From NCBI GenBank assembly GCA_945864225.1, contig CAMBAL010000009.1:1-63605 (forward strand): a DNA stretch of 63,605 nucleotides, in the 5' to 3' direction. Under the pieces are notes generated by a model. The model searched no databases and was not told the origin of the DNA. It was given only the letters and a program-made list of their open reading frames with translations. This document shows positions 17,411 through 25,831 of the stretch, piece by piece; positions within the stretch are counted from its first letter, which is position 1; each line of letters begins with the position of its first letter. The position numbers and the translations under genes were made by a program. The DNA is from an uncultured Blautia sp. (GTDB lineage Bacteria; Bacillota; Clostridia; Lachnospirales; Lachnospiraceae).

Positions 17411-18184
17411 ATGATTTTTGATACACATGCGCATTATGATGATGAGGCTTTTGACGCAGACAGAGATGTACTTCTGGAGTCTATGGAATCAAATGGAATC
17501 GGGACAATTGTAAATGTCTGTGCCTCCATAGATGGTTTGGAAAAGACCATTGCATTAATGGAAAAATATCCGTTTGTTTATGGCGCTATCGGAGTTCATC
17601 CGGATGACGCAGACCAGATGACCCAGGAAACGCTGGACAAAATAAGAACGCTGCTGCAGCATGAAAAAGCGGTTGCTGTGGGGGAAATCGGGCTTGATTA
17701 TTACTGGCACAAAGAAAAAGAAGAGCATCTGATCCAGCAGAACATGTTCCGTGCCCAGATGGAGATTGCAAGGGAAGAGAAGCTTCCTTTTATGATTCAC
17801 AGCAGGGAAGCTGCGGAGGATACCCTCAATATCGTACGGGAATATATGAAAGGCGGAATGTATGGAGGAATTATCCACTGCTTTTCCTACAGCAAAGAAA
17901 TTGCGAGAGAATACCTGAATATGGGACTTTCTCTTGGAATCGGAGGAGTGGTTACATTTCAGAATGCCCGGAAGCTGAGAGAAGTGGTGGAATATGCACC
18001 GATGGAGCAGATTGTGCTGGAGACAGACAGTCCGTATCTGGCCCCGGTTCCGTTCCGCGGTAAGCGAAATTCCTCACGGAATCTGCCTTATGTGGTAAAC
18101 AGGATAGCGGAACTGAAGGGAATTACCCCGGAAGAAGTGATTGAAATTACAGAAAAAAATGCCCGGAAACTGCTGAATTTATAG
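17411..18184 (+). CDS. tatD: TatD-family metal-dependent hydrolase
   Basis: A 257-residue cytoplasmic metal-dependent hydrolase, known in other bacteria as a 3'-5' DNA exonuclease. Metal ligands are visible as DTHAHYD at the start, GEIGLDYYW with Glu, IHSREA, HCFS and the late ETDSPYLAP. The start is the ATG at 17411 after AGGAGGG; an upstream in-frame ATG has no ribosome site. It stands 48 bp behind the MOSC-deacetylase gene on the same strand. Confidence 0.95.
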   Translation: MIFDTHAHYDDEAFDADRDVLLESMESNGIGTIVNVCASIDGLEKTIALMEKYPFVYGAIGVHPDDADQMTQETLDKIRTLLQHEKAVAVGEIGLDYYWHKEKEEHLIQQNMFRAQMEIAREEKLPFMIHSREAAEDTLNIVREYMKGGMYGGIIHCFSYSKEIAREYLNMGLSLGIGGVVTFQNARKLREVVEYAPMEQIVLETDSPYLAPVPFRGKRNSSRNLPYVVNRIAELKGITPEEVIEITEKNARKLLNL

Positions 18185-18200
18185 CAGTACCCGGGCATTT
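18161..18200 (+). terminator. Hairpin overlapping the tatD stop
   Basis: GCCCGG...CTGCT pairs with AGCAG...CCGGGC (18161-18196), followed by ATTT. It includes the last codons and the stop of tatD. Confidence 0.45.
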
Positions 18201-18263
18201 GCCTGTAATATAAATAAACCCTCCGGGCAGGATTCTTTCTTGAAACTGCCAGGAATTCAGATG

Positions 18264-19691
18264 TCAGTAGGAATCCTCATAGTACTCATCTTCTTCTGAA
18301 CTGTCGGAATCGCTGCTGCCGGAATGAAGCTGTTCATAATATTCCCATGCGTGAATGGATTCGGTATCTTCTACCACTTCTCCGGTAGTCTTGTCGACCA
18401 TGTTTCCCTCCGAGTCAAACCGCACATTCAGAAGATTGGTGTTTGTGGATGGTTTGACATTCATGGACATGATCTCTTCATATTTGGTCTTAAGATTTTC
18501 CAGAGTAAATTCGTCACCGATCAGGTCTCGGACGCTGTGCCGGGAAGCAAGCTCTTCCGTATAGTCTTCCAGCATATAGGGACCGTATTCTCCGGAATCA
18601 TGGTTGTAATGCATAACCAGAGGCTTCACTTCCGGGGAGAGAATTTCAACAGTGGTGGTATCTCCAAGGACGGTTTTTTGAATCGTAAAGCTTGCCATGC
18701 CTCCCAGAAGTTCCGGCAGCTGCTGCTGTGTAGATACGAAGTTTCCGAGAGAATAAAAGATCACAGCACTGTGGCCCTGATCATCAGAAATGCGTCCGTA
18801 AGGCTGAAGCACATGCGGATGTCCGCCGATGATCACATCAACACCCTGCTGGAGGAGAAAAGCTGCCCATTGTTTTTCATATTCATTAGGCATGGTCTCA
18901 TCTTCTGTACCCCAGTGGGCTACAAAAATGATGCAGTCACTGACCTGTTTCGCTTTTTGAATGTCAGCGGCAACCTGGTCTTTGTCAAAAATACTGATCA
19001 TGAAATCATTGCCCTCTCCTGCACCGGAATTATTGGTACCGTATGTATAATCCAGAAATGCAATGGTAATGCCGTTGATCTCCAGTGTTTGAACAGTATC
19101 CGCATCTTCCTGCGTTTCATGGATACCAAGTACCGGAATATCCGGATAATTGGTTTTCCAGAAATCAAAGGTTTGCTGCATGAAGTCATATCCATAGTCG
19201 TCGAAATGATTGGTAGCAGATTCAATGACATTGAAACCTGCCTTGACTACAGCATCTGCCACTTCTACAGGGGTGGCAAAGGAGGGATAGGAGCTGATGG
19301 AGTCATGGTCTGTTGTTAATACGGTTTCCTGGTCGATCATGGCAACATCTGCCGCCTGAATCTCATCCAGAACATTGGCATATATGTGATCATAATTCCA
19401 GGTGCCGGATTCATTCTGACCGGAATACAGAAGCGATTCGTGGTAGAGATTGTCACCTACGGCAATGACTTTTGCAGTGGAAACGACAGGAGTGCGGGCT
19501 GCTTCTTCCTCCTTCAGTCGGGCTGCTTCGGCTGCTTTGGCCGCATCTTCCACCGGTTTGCGGATCATCTGGTAATCCACCTGATAAAATACCAGAACCA
19601 GAATCACAAGTGCAGCGCAGGAAGCGATGAAACTGATTTTGGAATTACTTTTTTCTTTAAAATTCAGCGGAGTATTTTGATTATTTTTCAT
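18264..19691 (-). CDS. CapA-family metallophosphatase-like protein
   Basis: A 475-residue membrane-anchored protein: a short basic tail, one membrane helix at about 24-40, an Ala/Glu-rich linker, then a CapA domain (about 75-370). Recognisable parts are VIAVGDNLYH, NVIESATNHFDDYG, FVAHWGTED and IGGHPHVLQPY. CapA/PgsA proteins belong to the calcineurin-like fold; in capsule operons they help make or anchor poly-gamma-glutamate, but isolated copies like this one have no known substrate. The C-terminus is a Ser/Asp/Glu/Tyr-rich tail. No capsule synthesis genes are nearby. It is divergent from the MarR gene. Confidence 0.88.
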   Translation of the reverse strand: MKNNQNTPLNFKEKSNSKISFIASCAALVILVLVFYQVDYQMIRKPVEDAAKAAEAARLKEEEAARTPVVSTAKVIAVGDNLYHESLLYSGQNESGTWNYDHIYANVLDEIQAADVAMIDQETVLTTDHDSISSYPSFATPVEVADAVVKAGFNVIESATNHFDDYGYDFMQQTFDFWKTNYPDIPVLGIHETQEDADTVQTLEINGITIAFLDYTYGTNNSGAGEGNDFMISIFDKDQVAADIQKAKQVSDCIIFVAHWGTEDETMPNEYEKQWAAFLLQQGVDVIIGGHPHVLQPYGRISDDQGHSAVIFYSLGNFVSTQQQLPELLGGMASFTIQKTVLGDTTTVEILSPEVKPLVMHYNHDSGEYGPYMLEDYTEELASRHSVRDLIGDEFTLENLKTKYEEIMSMNVKPSTNTNLLNVRFDSEGNMVDKTTGEVVEDTESIHAWEYYEQLHSGSSDSDSSEEDEYYEDSY

Positions 19692-19818
19692 AGGAAATTC
19701 CTTTACACAAGTTATTTGATGCAGTTATTCAAACGCGCTCTGATACAGGCAAGGTTACTTAACTTCATATTATAGCAAATTCAATAATGTAAAGAAAGTA
19801 ATTATTGAAAAAAATGCT

Positions 19819-19847
19819 TTGTGTATCAAATTAATCTGTAGTATGAT
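19819..19847 (+). promoter_or_regulatory. Promoter of the MarR-type gene
   Basis: TTGTGT (19819-19824), a 17-bp gap and TATGAT (19842-19847). It lies 55 bp before the start codon in the gap shared with divergent capA. Confidence 0.6.
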
Positions 19848-19901
19848 AAAAGCAAAATGGCAGTGTTCCGTTATTTTTTATAAACAGGAAGGGGAGAGGA
19901 A

Positions 19902-20342
19902 ATGGATCATTACAAAGCAATTAATGACGTACTGGTAAATCTGTTTAACGAAATCCTGGATATCGAACGAAAAGCGCTGATTAACGGAGAATACAAGGAT
20001 ATCTCCGTTAATGATATGCATGTGATAGAAGCAATTGGGATGAAGGAGCCGAGAAATATGTCGGCCGTTTCCAGGGATCTGTCGGTGACTGTAGGAACGC
20101 TTACAACAGCGGTAAACAGTCTGGTAAAAAAAGGATATGTGAAGCGTGTGCGAAGTGAGGAGGACCGGAGAGTCGTTCTGATTTCTCTGACACCAAAGGG
20201 TGAAAAAGCATATTATCACCACAAAGGTTTCCATGACAAAATGGTCCTGGCGGTCTTGCAGGATCTGAATGCGCAGGAGACGGAAAGCCTTACGCGTGCA
20301 CTGCTTAAATTGCAGAAATTTTTCCGTACTTATGATAAGTAA
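19902..20342 (+). CDS. MarR-family transcription regulator
   Basis: A 146-residue winged-helix regulator. The DNA-reading part is near residues 50-85 (MSAVSRDLSVTVGTLTTAVN), followed by the wing RVRSEEDRRVVLISLTPKG, typical of MarR proteins. GGGGAGAGG lies before the ATG. It resembles FabT-type regulators in length and in its first residues, but the fatty acid genes that usually follow FabT are absent, so the target is open. It converges on the DUF885 gene. Confidence 0.85.
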   Translation: MDHYKAINDVLVNLFNEILDIERKALINGEYKDISVNDMHVIEAIGMKEPRNMSAVSRDLSVTVGTLTTAVNSLVKKGYVKRVRSEEDRRVVLISLTPKGEKAYYHHKGFHDKMVLAVLQDLNAQETESLTRALLKLQKFFRTYDK

Positions 20343-20352
20343 AGTGTGATCT

Positions 20353-20426
20353 AGAGCGTGTTGCTATGCTGAGTATTTTTGAGATGTGCTGTCAGGAAAA
20401 TAGAAAAGTCAGATGCACGCTCTAAG
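20353..20426. repeat. Degenerate member of the AGAGCGTG palindromic family
   Basis: CTAGAGCGTG on the left and CACGCTCTAAG on the right form inverted ends with about 55 bases between. It fills the gap between the convergent marR and DUF885 genes and supplies the stop codon (TAG) of the latter. Confidence 0.5.
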
Positions 20427-22200
20427 AAGTATACTCCCGGAGTATGTATTTCTGCAGTACAGGAAACTGGACCGGGCCGATCTGGAGAATTTTCTGATGA
20501 AACTCTTTCAGGTCAAAATCATCTCCGGCTGCTTTGGCGCAGGCAGTCCGAAGGTCCAGGAAGTTGAGATATCCCCAGTAGTATTTCAGATAATTGGCGG
20601 GTGTTTCCACGATATACTGGAAAATATTCCGGGCGGTTTTTTCATCCTGAATACCGAAAGCCTTGAGAAAATCGGCTGTCTGTGCTTCGCTCCATCCTCT
20701 GTAATGAATTCCGATATCCAGGAGAGAATTGATACAGAGATTGATGCTGCGGTTCAGCCATGACAGACGGGCGATTTCCGGGGCATTTTCGGAATCGGAA
20801 AGCTCTCCCGCATAGAGGCAGGCATATGGCTCCGTATAGGTGGCCCAACCTTCGATATAGCCGCTGGAAGTAATCAGCTGCCGGATGTTTGAGGGCGTCT
20901 GTCCGGCAAAAAATACGGTCTGGTAAAGATGCCCCGGATATCCTTCATGCGCAAGTGTGGTGAATAATTCCACAGAAGAGGACTGCCCGGAACGATTGAT
21001 ATAAATAACATTGGGACTTTTCGTATCCAATGGCGGTGTGAGATAAAAGGCCGGGCTCAGATATTCTTCCATGGAACCAGGAACATATCGGATCTCCCAG
21101 GCGGTCTCGTCGATTTGCGGAAAATCTTCCTGCATACAGGTCTTCAGTGTTTTCAGAATCGTATCAGGCTCCATTTCGGGAAACCATGAGGAATCCTTCA
21201 GCTGTGCTGTGAGTGAGGAATCCTGCCTCAGAATTTCACCGGCTTCTTTGCTGTCCAGAAGAAGCTGCTGCAGGAGCCGTTTTTCTGTCTGGCGGACAGG
21301 GACATAGGACCCAACCTGACTTTTGAGAAGGTAGAGATAGTATTGTTTTCCACCCTCGAATGCGGCAAGTCCGCGGCTGCTTTTGCCTGTGCCGCGAAGA
21401 GCATCCAGACCTTCGATCAGTTCCCGGTAGGCGGGAATCACTTCATTTAAAAAGATTTTCTCATGTGTTTCCTCTAATTTTTCCCTTTCCTTTTCGGAAA
21501 ATTTTCCGTATTCGGAGAGTTTCTGACTGAAAATTTCAAGCATATAATTGGATTTTGGATCTTTGATAAAAGCCCTGCACTGTTCCAGAATGCGGTCAAG
21601 TGTGGTATCACTCATAAAAAGTCCGGCAGCTGACTTTTCCTGCTCAAAAGCAAGGATACTCTGGAAATATGGCCGGACGGTGGTAAGAAGGTTCAGATAA
21701 TCACGGATGTCCTCGTCTCTGCGGAAGGTATATTCTGCAAGAAGTACGGGCAGCTGAGCCTGGATACCAAGGCTGGGGCTTAAGGGCTCTTCCAGAAGAG
21801 TCAGACCATCCAGGGAACATTCCGTGTGATAATAAAGCAGTAGCATATCCAGAGTCAGCTGGTTTTCTTCGGATAGTCTGGAATAGGCGAAATCTTTCAG
21901 AATGGTTTCATATTCCTGACATTGGCTGAGAGCTTCGCTTCGGTCGGAACTGACTGTTCCGAGAGATGGGGCAGCAGCGGAAATTCCCTGTTTTTCCGGG
22001 AGGGCCAGAGAATAATGAAGGGTCAGGGAATTTTGGGAAACCTCTTTTTTGAAAATGGATTCTGCAAAGGATTCAAATCTGGCATTTTCTGATAAAACAT
22101 GATTGGTAAGATAGCCGGTGAAAATACCGAGGAAAAGAACAAAAATCAGTGAAACGGTGATCTTCAGAGCCTTTTTGGGAGAACAGTTTCTGGGAAACAT
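20422..22200 (-). CDS. DUF885 family zinc peptidase-like protein
   Basis: A 592-residue protein of the DUF885 family. It carries HEGYPGH, the zinc-binding motif of this group, followed about 30 residues later by YIEGWATYTEPY, which holds the third ligand Glu. A single membrane helix near the N-terminus (ITVSLIFVLFLGIFTGYL) suggests an anchored protein with the catalytic part outside. The start at 22200 is preferred because AAAGGA lies just upstream; a longer start at 22236 adds 12 residues without a ribosome site. The substrate is unknown. It is transcribed towards marR. Confidence 0.85.
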   Translation of the reverse strand: MFPRNCSPKKALKITVSLIFVLFLGIFTGYLTNHVLSENARFESFAESIFKKEVSQNSLTLHYSLALPEKQGISAAAPSLGTVSSDRSEALSQCQEYETILKDFAYSRLSEENQLTLDMLLLYYHTECSLDGLTLLEEPLSPSLGIQAQLPVLLAEYTFRRDEDIRDYLNLLTTVRPYFQSILAFEQEKSAAGLFMSDTTLDRILEQCRAFIKDPKSNYMLEIFSQKLSEYGKFSEKEREKLEETHEKIFLNEVIPAYRELIEGLDALRGTGKSSRGLAAFEGGKQYYLYLLKSQVGSYVPVRQTEKRLLQQLLLDSKEAGEILRQDSSLTAQLKDSSWFPEMEPDTILKTLKTCMQEDFPQIDETAWEIRYVPGSMEEYLSPAFYLTPPLDTKSPNVIYINRSGQSSSVELFTTLAHEGYPGHLYQTVFFAGQTPSNIRQLITSSGYIEGWATYTEPYACLYAGELSDSENAPEIARLSWLNRSINLCINSLLDIGIHYRGWSEAQTADFLKAFGIQDEKTARNIFQYIVETPANYLKYYWGYLNFLDLRTACAKAAGDDFDLKEFHQKILQIGPVQFPVLQKYILREYTS

Positions 22201-22363
22201 AGATGTCCTTTCGCTGGCAGCTGTTTTTACTATCATATTGGAAAAGCGGGAAATCTATGCTATCATGGAGAAAAACAGGCTGCGAATTTGTGTACCGTGA
22301 TTTTTTCGGAGAAATCATGTGCCGGTTTTTGCAGATGTTGATTGGAAGAAAGGGAGCGAAAAG

Positions 22364-23287
22364 ATGTCAGAAGTATATGATTTGATTATATTGGGAGCAG
22401 GACCGGCAGGAATCAGTGCTGCAATTTATGCGGCACGTGCCGGTCTTCATACGTTGTGGCTGGACAAGCAGTTTGCGCCGGGCGGCCAGATCATCAGTAC
22501 CTATGAGGTGGATAATTATCCGGGAATGCCGGGGATCAGCGGGATGGATCTTGGGGAAGCGATGGCTGCACATGCTAAGAAGCTTGGAATTTCTCCAGTG
22601 AGAGAGAATGTGCTTTCTGTGGAAGAAGAGGCAGGAGAGAAGATCGTGCGGACGAAAAAAAATACGTACAGGGCAAAGACCCTTCTCATTGCCTGCGGTG
22701 CTTCCCACCGGAAACTTGGTATTCCGGGAGAGGAAGAACTGGGAGGCATGGGAGTATCCTATTGTGCCACCTGTGACGGTGCTTTTTTCAAAGACAGGAC
22801 GGCGGTGGTTGTCGGCGGAGGAAATACAGCAGTAGAAGATGCGCTTTTTCTGGCAGGAATCTGCAGGAAGGTTTATCTGGTACACAGAAGAGACAAGCTT
22901 CGTGCGGATAAAGTCCTTCAGGACCGTCTGATGGAATGCGCAAACGTGGAACTGGTATGGGACAGTATTCCTTTGGAAATCCGGGGAAATGAGCAGGTAA
23001 CAGGGCTTCTGGTGCGCAATGGAAAGACCGGGGAAGAACGTTTTCTGGATGTGGATGGTGTGTTTATTGCAGTCGGAATTGTACCAAATACGGAAAAATT
23101 TAAGAATTTTGTGCAAATGGACGAAAATGGCTACATTGCTGCAGGGGAAGAAGGGGTGACAAATACGCCCGGAGTCTTCGCTGCAGGGGATATCCGCACC
23201 AAATCGCTCCGTCAGGTGGTCACAGCGGTGTCTGACGGGGCAAATGCTGTGTATTCGATTCAGAAATATTTACTAAAGGAAAAATAG
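22364..23287 (+). CDS. trxB: Thioredoxin reductase-like flavoprotein
   Basis: A 307-residue FAD/NAD(P)H enzyme that moves electrons to a thioredoxin-like partner. It shows the FAD fingerprint LGAGPAGISAA, redox cysteines C134 and C137 (CATC), the nucleotide fingerprint VGGGNTA, HRRDKLRAD and the terminal FAD motif FAAGDI. The start is set at 22364 by AAAGGGAG upstream; an earlier in-frame ATG would add 15 residues not found in the family. No thioredoxin gene is adjacent, so a role with another redoxin is possible. Confidence 0.93.
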   Translation: MSEVYDLIILGAGPAGISAAIYAARAGLHTLWLDKQFAPGGQIISTYEVDNYPGMPGISGMDLGEAMAAHAKKLGISPVRENVLSVEEEAGEKIVRTKKNTYRAKTLLIACGASHRKLGIPGEEELGGMGVSYCATCDGAFFKDRTAVVVGGGNTAVEDALFLAGICRKVYLVHRRDKLRADKVLQDRLMECANVELVWDSIPLEIRGNEQVTGLLVRNGKTGEERFLDVDGVFIAVGIVPNTEKFKNFVQMDENGYIAAGEEGVTNTPGVFAAGDIRTKSLRQVVTAVSDGANAVYSIQKYLLKEK

Positions 23288-23340
23288 GCATGTGCATTTT
23301 TGTATGGTAAATATGCTGTTTTGAGCGGTGATTTTTATAA

Positions 23341-23379
23341 CTGTCAAAATTTGACAGAAAATTTTTTGTATGATAGTAT
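23341..23379 (+). promoter_or_regulatory. Promoter with palindromic operator before the NlpC gene
   Basis: TTGACA (23351-23356), a 17-bp gap and TAGTAT (23374-23379). The -35 box is embedded in a 17-bp palindrome CTGTCAAAATTTGACAG (23341-23357), so a bound regulator would block RNA polymerase. A close copy, differing at two bases, lies at 24693-24709. Confidence 0.6.
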
Positions 23380-23392
23380 GCGCAAATGTTTC

Positions 23393-23420
23393 GGCGGAGA
23401 ATCCTGCATAGCAGGATTCT
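23393..23420. repeat. GAATCCTGC hairpin repeat
   Basis: GCGGAGAATCCTGC followed by its inverted partner GCAGGATTCT. It is nearly identical to the hairpin at 3514-3538. It lies in the leader of the NlpC/P60 gene. Confidence 0.6.
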
Positions 23421-23549
23421 ATCTTAGAAAATCTGTGTGATATCTGTGTCGGGAAAATGCATGAAATCTGTGTCAGCAGAAATGTATAAAACTGCCGGAA
23501 CATTGTTGACGGAATAAACGGATATGATTCAAAAGAGGAGTATATTATC

Positions 23550-24014
23550 ATGAGAAAAAATAAAATCACTGCGTTGTTGTTATGTGTATGTATGCTGGCG
23601 GCAGGTTCCTCTGTGTCTGCAGAACCGGTAAAGAAAACGGAGACAGCAGAGGAAGAACTTCGTGAGGAAATTGTGGAGTTTGCGGTGCAGTTTGAGGGGA
23701 ATCCTTATGTCTATGGAGGTACCAGTCTGACAGGCGGGGCGGACTGCTCCGGATTTGTGATGTCAGTCTTTCAGGAATTCGGTTATGAGCTTCCGCGGGT
23801 GGCTGCGGATCAGTGCAATTCCTCCACGCAGAAAAGTATAGAGGATATTCAGCCGGCGGATTTGGTCTTTTATGGAAACGGGGGCATCAGTCATGTGGCG
23901 CTGTACATCGGAGATGGCCAGATCATTCATGCCAGCACCTCTGCCAGCGGAATCAAAATTTCCGATTATGATTATGAGACCCCGGTGGCTGTCGGGACAT
24001 ATTTGGAATCATAA
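23550..24014 (+). CDS. Secreted NlpC/P60 cell-wall peptidase
   Basis: A 154-residue exported cysteine peptidase that probably cuts peptidoglycan stem peptides. Residues 1-25 are a signal peptide (basic start, hydrophobic core, cleavage after VSA). The catalytic Cys is C66 in GADCSGFV and the His is H115 in SHVALYIG; a second His lies in IIHAST. It consists of the catalytic domain alone with no binding repeats, so it is one of the shortest forms. AGAGG precedes the ATG. Its promoter carries a palindrome, suggesting repression by an unknown factor. Confidence 0.92.
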   Translation: MRKNKITALLLCVCMLAAGSSVSAEPVKKTETAEEELREEIVEFAVQFEGNPYVYGGTSLTGGADCSGFVMSVFQEFGYELPRVAADQCNSSTQKSIEDIQPADLVFYGNGGISHVALYIGDGQIIHASTSASGIKISDYDYETPVAVGTYLES

Positions 24015-24133
24015 CTATAGAAGGGAACGCAATTATGAGCACAATGTCAGAACGTGCAAAAGTTTATTACCTTTGCTTTTAACATCTGTCTTTGAAGAAA
24101 TTGATCAGCAATTTGTTTTCTCTGAAGTTGCTA

Positions 24134-24162
24134 TTGAACACGCTGAGCTTCTGTGATATTAT
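24134..24162 (+). promoter_or_regulatory. Promoter of a candidate small RNA
   Basis: TTGAAC (24134-24139), a 17-bp gap and TATTAT (24157-24162). It points at the two-way terminator about 50 bp further on, with no gene between. Confidence 0.55.
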
Positions 24163-24167
24163 GAATA

Positions 24168-24264
24168 TAAGGAAAACAACCGCCCACAAGGGGTTGACCT
24201 ATTATAGCGTAACATAGAAAATGCCACCCATTACCGGTCAAAGTATGAGGGTGGTTTTTCTATG
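24168..24264 (+). ncRNA. Candidate antitoxin small RNA
   Basis: A transcript from the promoter at 24134-24162 to the terminator at 24213-24264 would be about 95 nt and has no open frame. It ends in the same terminator stem that would end the facing toxin transcript, so the two RNAs would be complementary over this stem. This is the layout of Fst-type type I toxin-antitoxin pairs. Expression is not shown. Confidence 0.45.
24213..24264. terminator. Two-way terminator between small RNA and toxin gene
   Basis: CATAGAAAATGCCACCC (24213-24229) and GGGTGGTTTTTCTATG (24249-24264) form a long stem with T runs on both strands. It can end transcripts from either side. Confidence 0.75.
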
Positions 24265-24274
24265 CCTTAAAACA

Positions 24275-24379
24275 TTATTTGATAAACGTAAAAACGAATG
24301 TCAGCAATGCTAAAATGAACGTTCCAAAAGCCATCAGGTCTTTAAAATCAAAATGATTTTTGTCCATCAGCACACTCAT
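24275..24379 (-). CDS. Holin-like small toxic peptide
   Basis: A 34-residue peptide: a short polar start MSVLMDKNHFDF, then FKDLMAFGTFILALLTF and a short hydrophobic end closing with a Lys. The line FGTFILALLTF is the hallmark of the small holin-like toxin family found throughout Firmicutes. AGAAAG lies just before the ATG, and a second possible start is Met5. TTGACA (read on the minus strand at 24417-24422) with a weak -10 18 bp on could drive it. It faces the candidate small RNA at 24168-24264, and both would end at the same terminator. Membrane insertion and toxicity are inferred from the family. Confidence 0.7.
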   Translation of the reverse strand: MSVLMDKNHFDFKDLMAFGTFILALLTFVFTFIK

Positions 24380-24521
24380 CTTTCTTGTATATATTTTGGC
24401 AGACACTGAACAAAGTTGTCAATGAATTCTTCCAACTGTTCGCCCAGACAATGTCGAGACTTATCCGGAATTGTAGAATAAAATCGCATTTTAAGCAAAA
24501 TGCACAAAAGAAAACGAAAAA

Positions 24522-24996
24522 TGTGGATTGTGGATAACTTGGTGCAAAAACTATCCACATTAGAAAACCTTGGAAACCCTAGAAAAATCAAGTTATACAC
24601 AAAGTTATCCACATTATCCACAGTGATAACATGTGGATTATTAGATTTACATAATGATATTTTAAACACATGTTCTGGTAAAATGTCCTAAACTGACAAA
24701 ATATGACAGGGATATTAAAAAAATGATTGACTTTTAAAATGTGAAAAAAGTATAGAATATTTTTATCAAACATAAACAATAAGGATTAAAATAATTATAT
24801 TATCAGAATATTAAAGGAAATGTTTAAAGACAGGTTCCAATCCGGAAAAACTTTGCAGAGTGAGCGTTTTGTACAAAATAATGAGCAAATAGGATAAATG
24901 CTGAGATGTAATAAAACTGTAACAAATTGTCATAGTGGAAATGATAAGAAAGTTATACACATATCAAAACAGAAGAAGAGCCTTCCATGTGGATAA
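24522..24996. other. Cluster of DnaA boxes beside AT-rich DNA
   Basis: Perfect TTATCCACA boxes: 24529-24537 (minus), 24605-24613 and 24614-24622 (plus, directly abutting) and 24988-24996 (minus). Single-mismatch boxes: 24551-24559, 24593-24601 and 24953-24961 (plus) and 24632-24640 (minus). A weaker one is at 24522-24530. About 300 bp of very AT-rich sequence (24641-24950) lies between the two groups. This is the make-up of a replication origin or a DnaA-titrating or reactivating site. No dnaA, dnaN or other origin-linked gene is in the window, and gene directions do not flip here, so a control site is more likely than oriC. Confidence 0.75.
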
Positions 24997-25090
24997 TGTA
25001 TTCTCATTTGTCAGATATTCGAATCTGACTTCTGAGAACGGTTCTGCCATGTGGAAAGCTCTTTTTTGGTATACTGCTGATTGCAGTTCC

Positions 25091-25714
25091 CTAAGTGTTT
25101 TGTTTCATCCGCTTGATGACCTTCAGTCTGGTGAATTCCTCACGTTCTTTTTCTTCCAGTGCGTTCTGAATATCTTTGGTGAGTGTTTCGTATCTTGGGA
25201 TGGTGATGTTTTTCAGAGCATTGGCGCGCTTCTGCGTTTTTTTGATATTGGCGGCAAGACGGATAGCGGCATTTTCCACCATGGAGAGCTGAATGGAGAG
25301 CTCTTTGACCTTTTCAAAGGCAGCTTTGGCTTCATCCAGGGACATCTTTGTGCTGTAATAAGCATAGGTGGGTTTGCTGCCTGCTGTTTTGTCATATTCC
25401 ACCAGAGGGATTTCCGTCCCCATGACACTGCGGCTTTTGATGCGGATAGAATCCTCTACAGGAACGGTACAGGCAATCTGTTCTACGAACGCAATCCCAA
25501 TCTCCATGTTGGCTTTCTGCAGTGCTGCATAGGCAGTACGGAATGTGTGATCGATCTGCGTCTGGATATCTTTGGCTTGGTCAATGAGTTCCATCATTTC
25601 CCGGATAAGGATATTTCTCTTCTTATCCATCAGTTCGTAACCCTGACGGGAAAGTGCCAGTGAATTTTTGGCAAGAATCAGGTTTCCTTTGGTAGGAAAG
25701 GTATTCGGATCCAT
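25091..25714 (-). CDS. V-type ATPase subunit D
   Basis: The 207-residue central shaft protein of the V1/A1 part; long coiled-coil helices at both ends turn inside the A3B3 head. The start DPNTFPTKGNLILAKNSL (about residues 2-19) and the final coiled coil KTQKRANALKNITIPRYE are typical. It is the last gene of the nine-gene operon, 117 bp after subunit B. No obvious terminator follows. Confidence 0.95.
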   Translation of the reverse strand: MDPNTFPTKGNLILAKNSLALSRQGYELMDKKRNILIREMMELIDQAKDIQTQIDHTFRTAYAALQKANMEIGIAFVEQIACTVPVEDSIRIKSRSVMGTEIPLVEYDKTAGSKPTYAYYSTKMSLDEAKAAFEKVKELSIQLSMVENAAIRLAANIKKTQKRANALKNITIPRYETLTKDIQNALEEKEREEFTRLKVIKRMKQNT

Positions 25715-25831
25715 GAAACCACCTCCAATCTTTTTTATTTGTTACAGTAAATGACTAAGTATGCCGGATGCTGAATTCCATAAAACCAGTCAGAGAATCA
25801 GATTCTGAATTGCATAAAGTCTGCCGGAGAA

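Noticed and set aside
19902-20342. Naming the MarR protein FabT
   Set aside because: No fatty acid synthesis genes follow and no clear FabT box was found.
24500-24691. 63-codon frame in the DnaA-box cluster
   Set aside because: Its sequence is simply the translation of repeated DnaA boxes; no ribosome site.
24522-24996. Calling the DnaA-box cluster the chromosome origin
   Set aside because: No dnaA, dnaN, recF or rpmH gene is near and gene direction does not diverge from this point. The cluster is reported as a DnaA-binding site only.
24935-25663. 242-codon plus-strand frame opposite V-ATPase subunit D
   Set aside because: Starts inside the DnaA-box region and runs antisense to subunit D; no family features.
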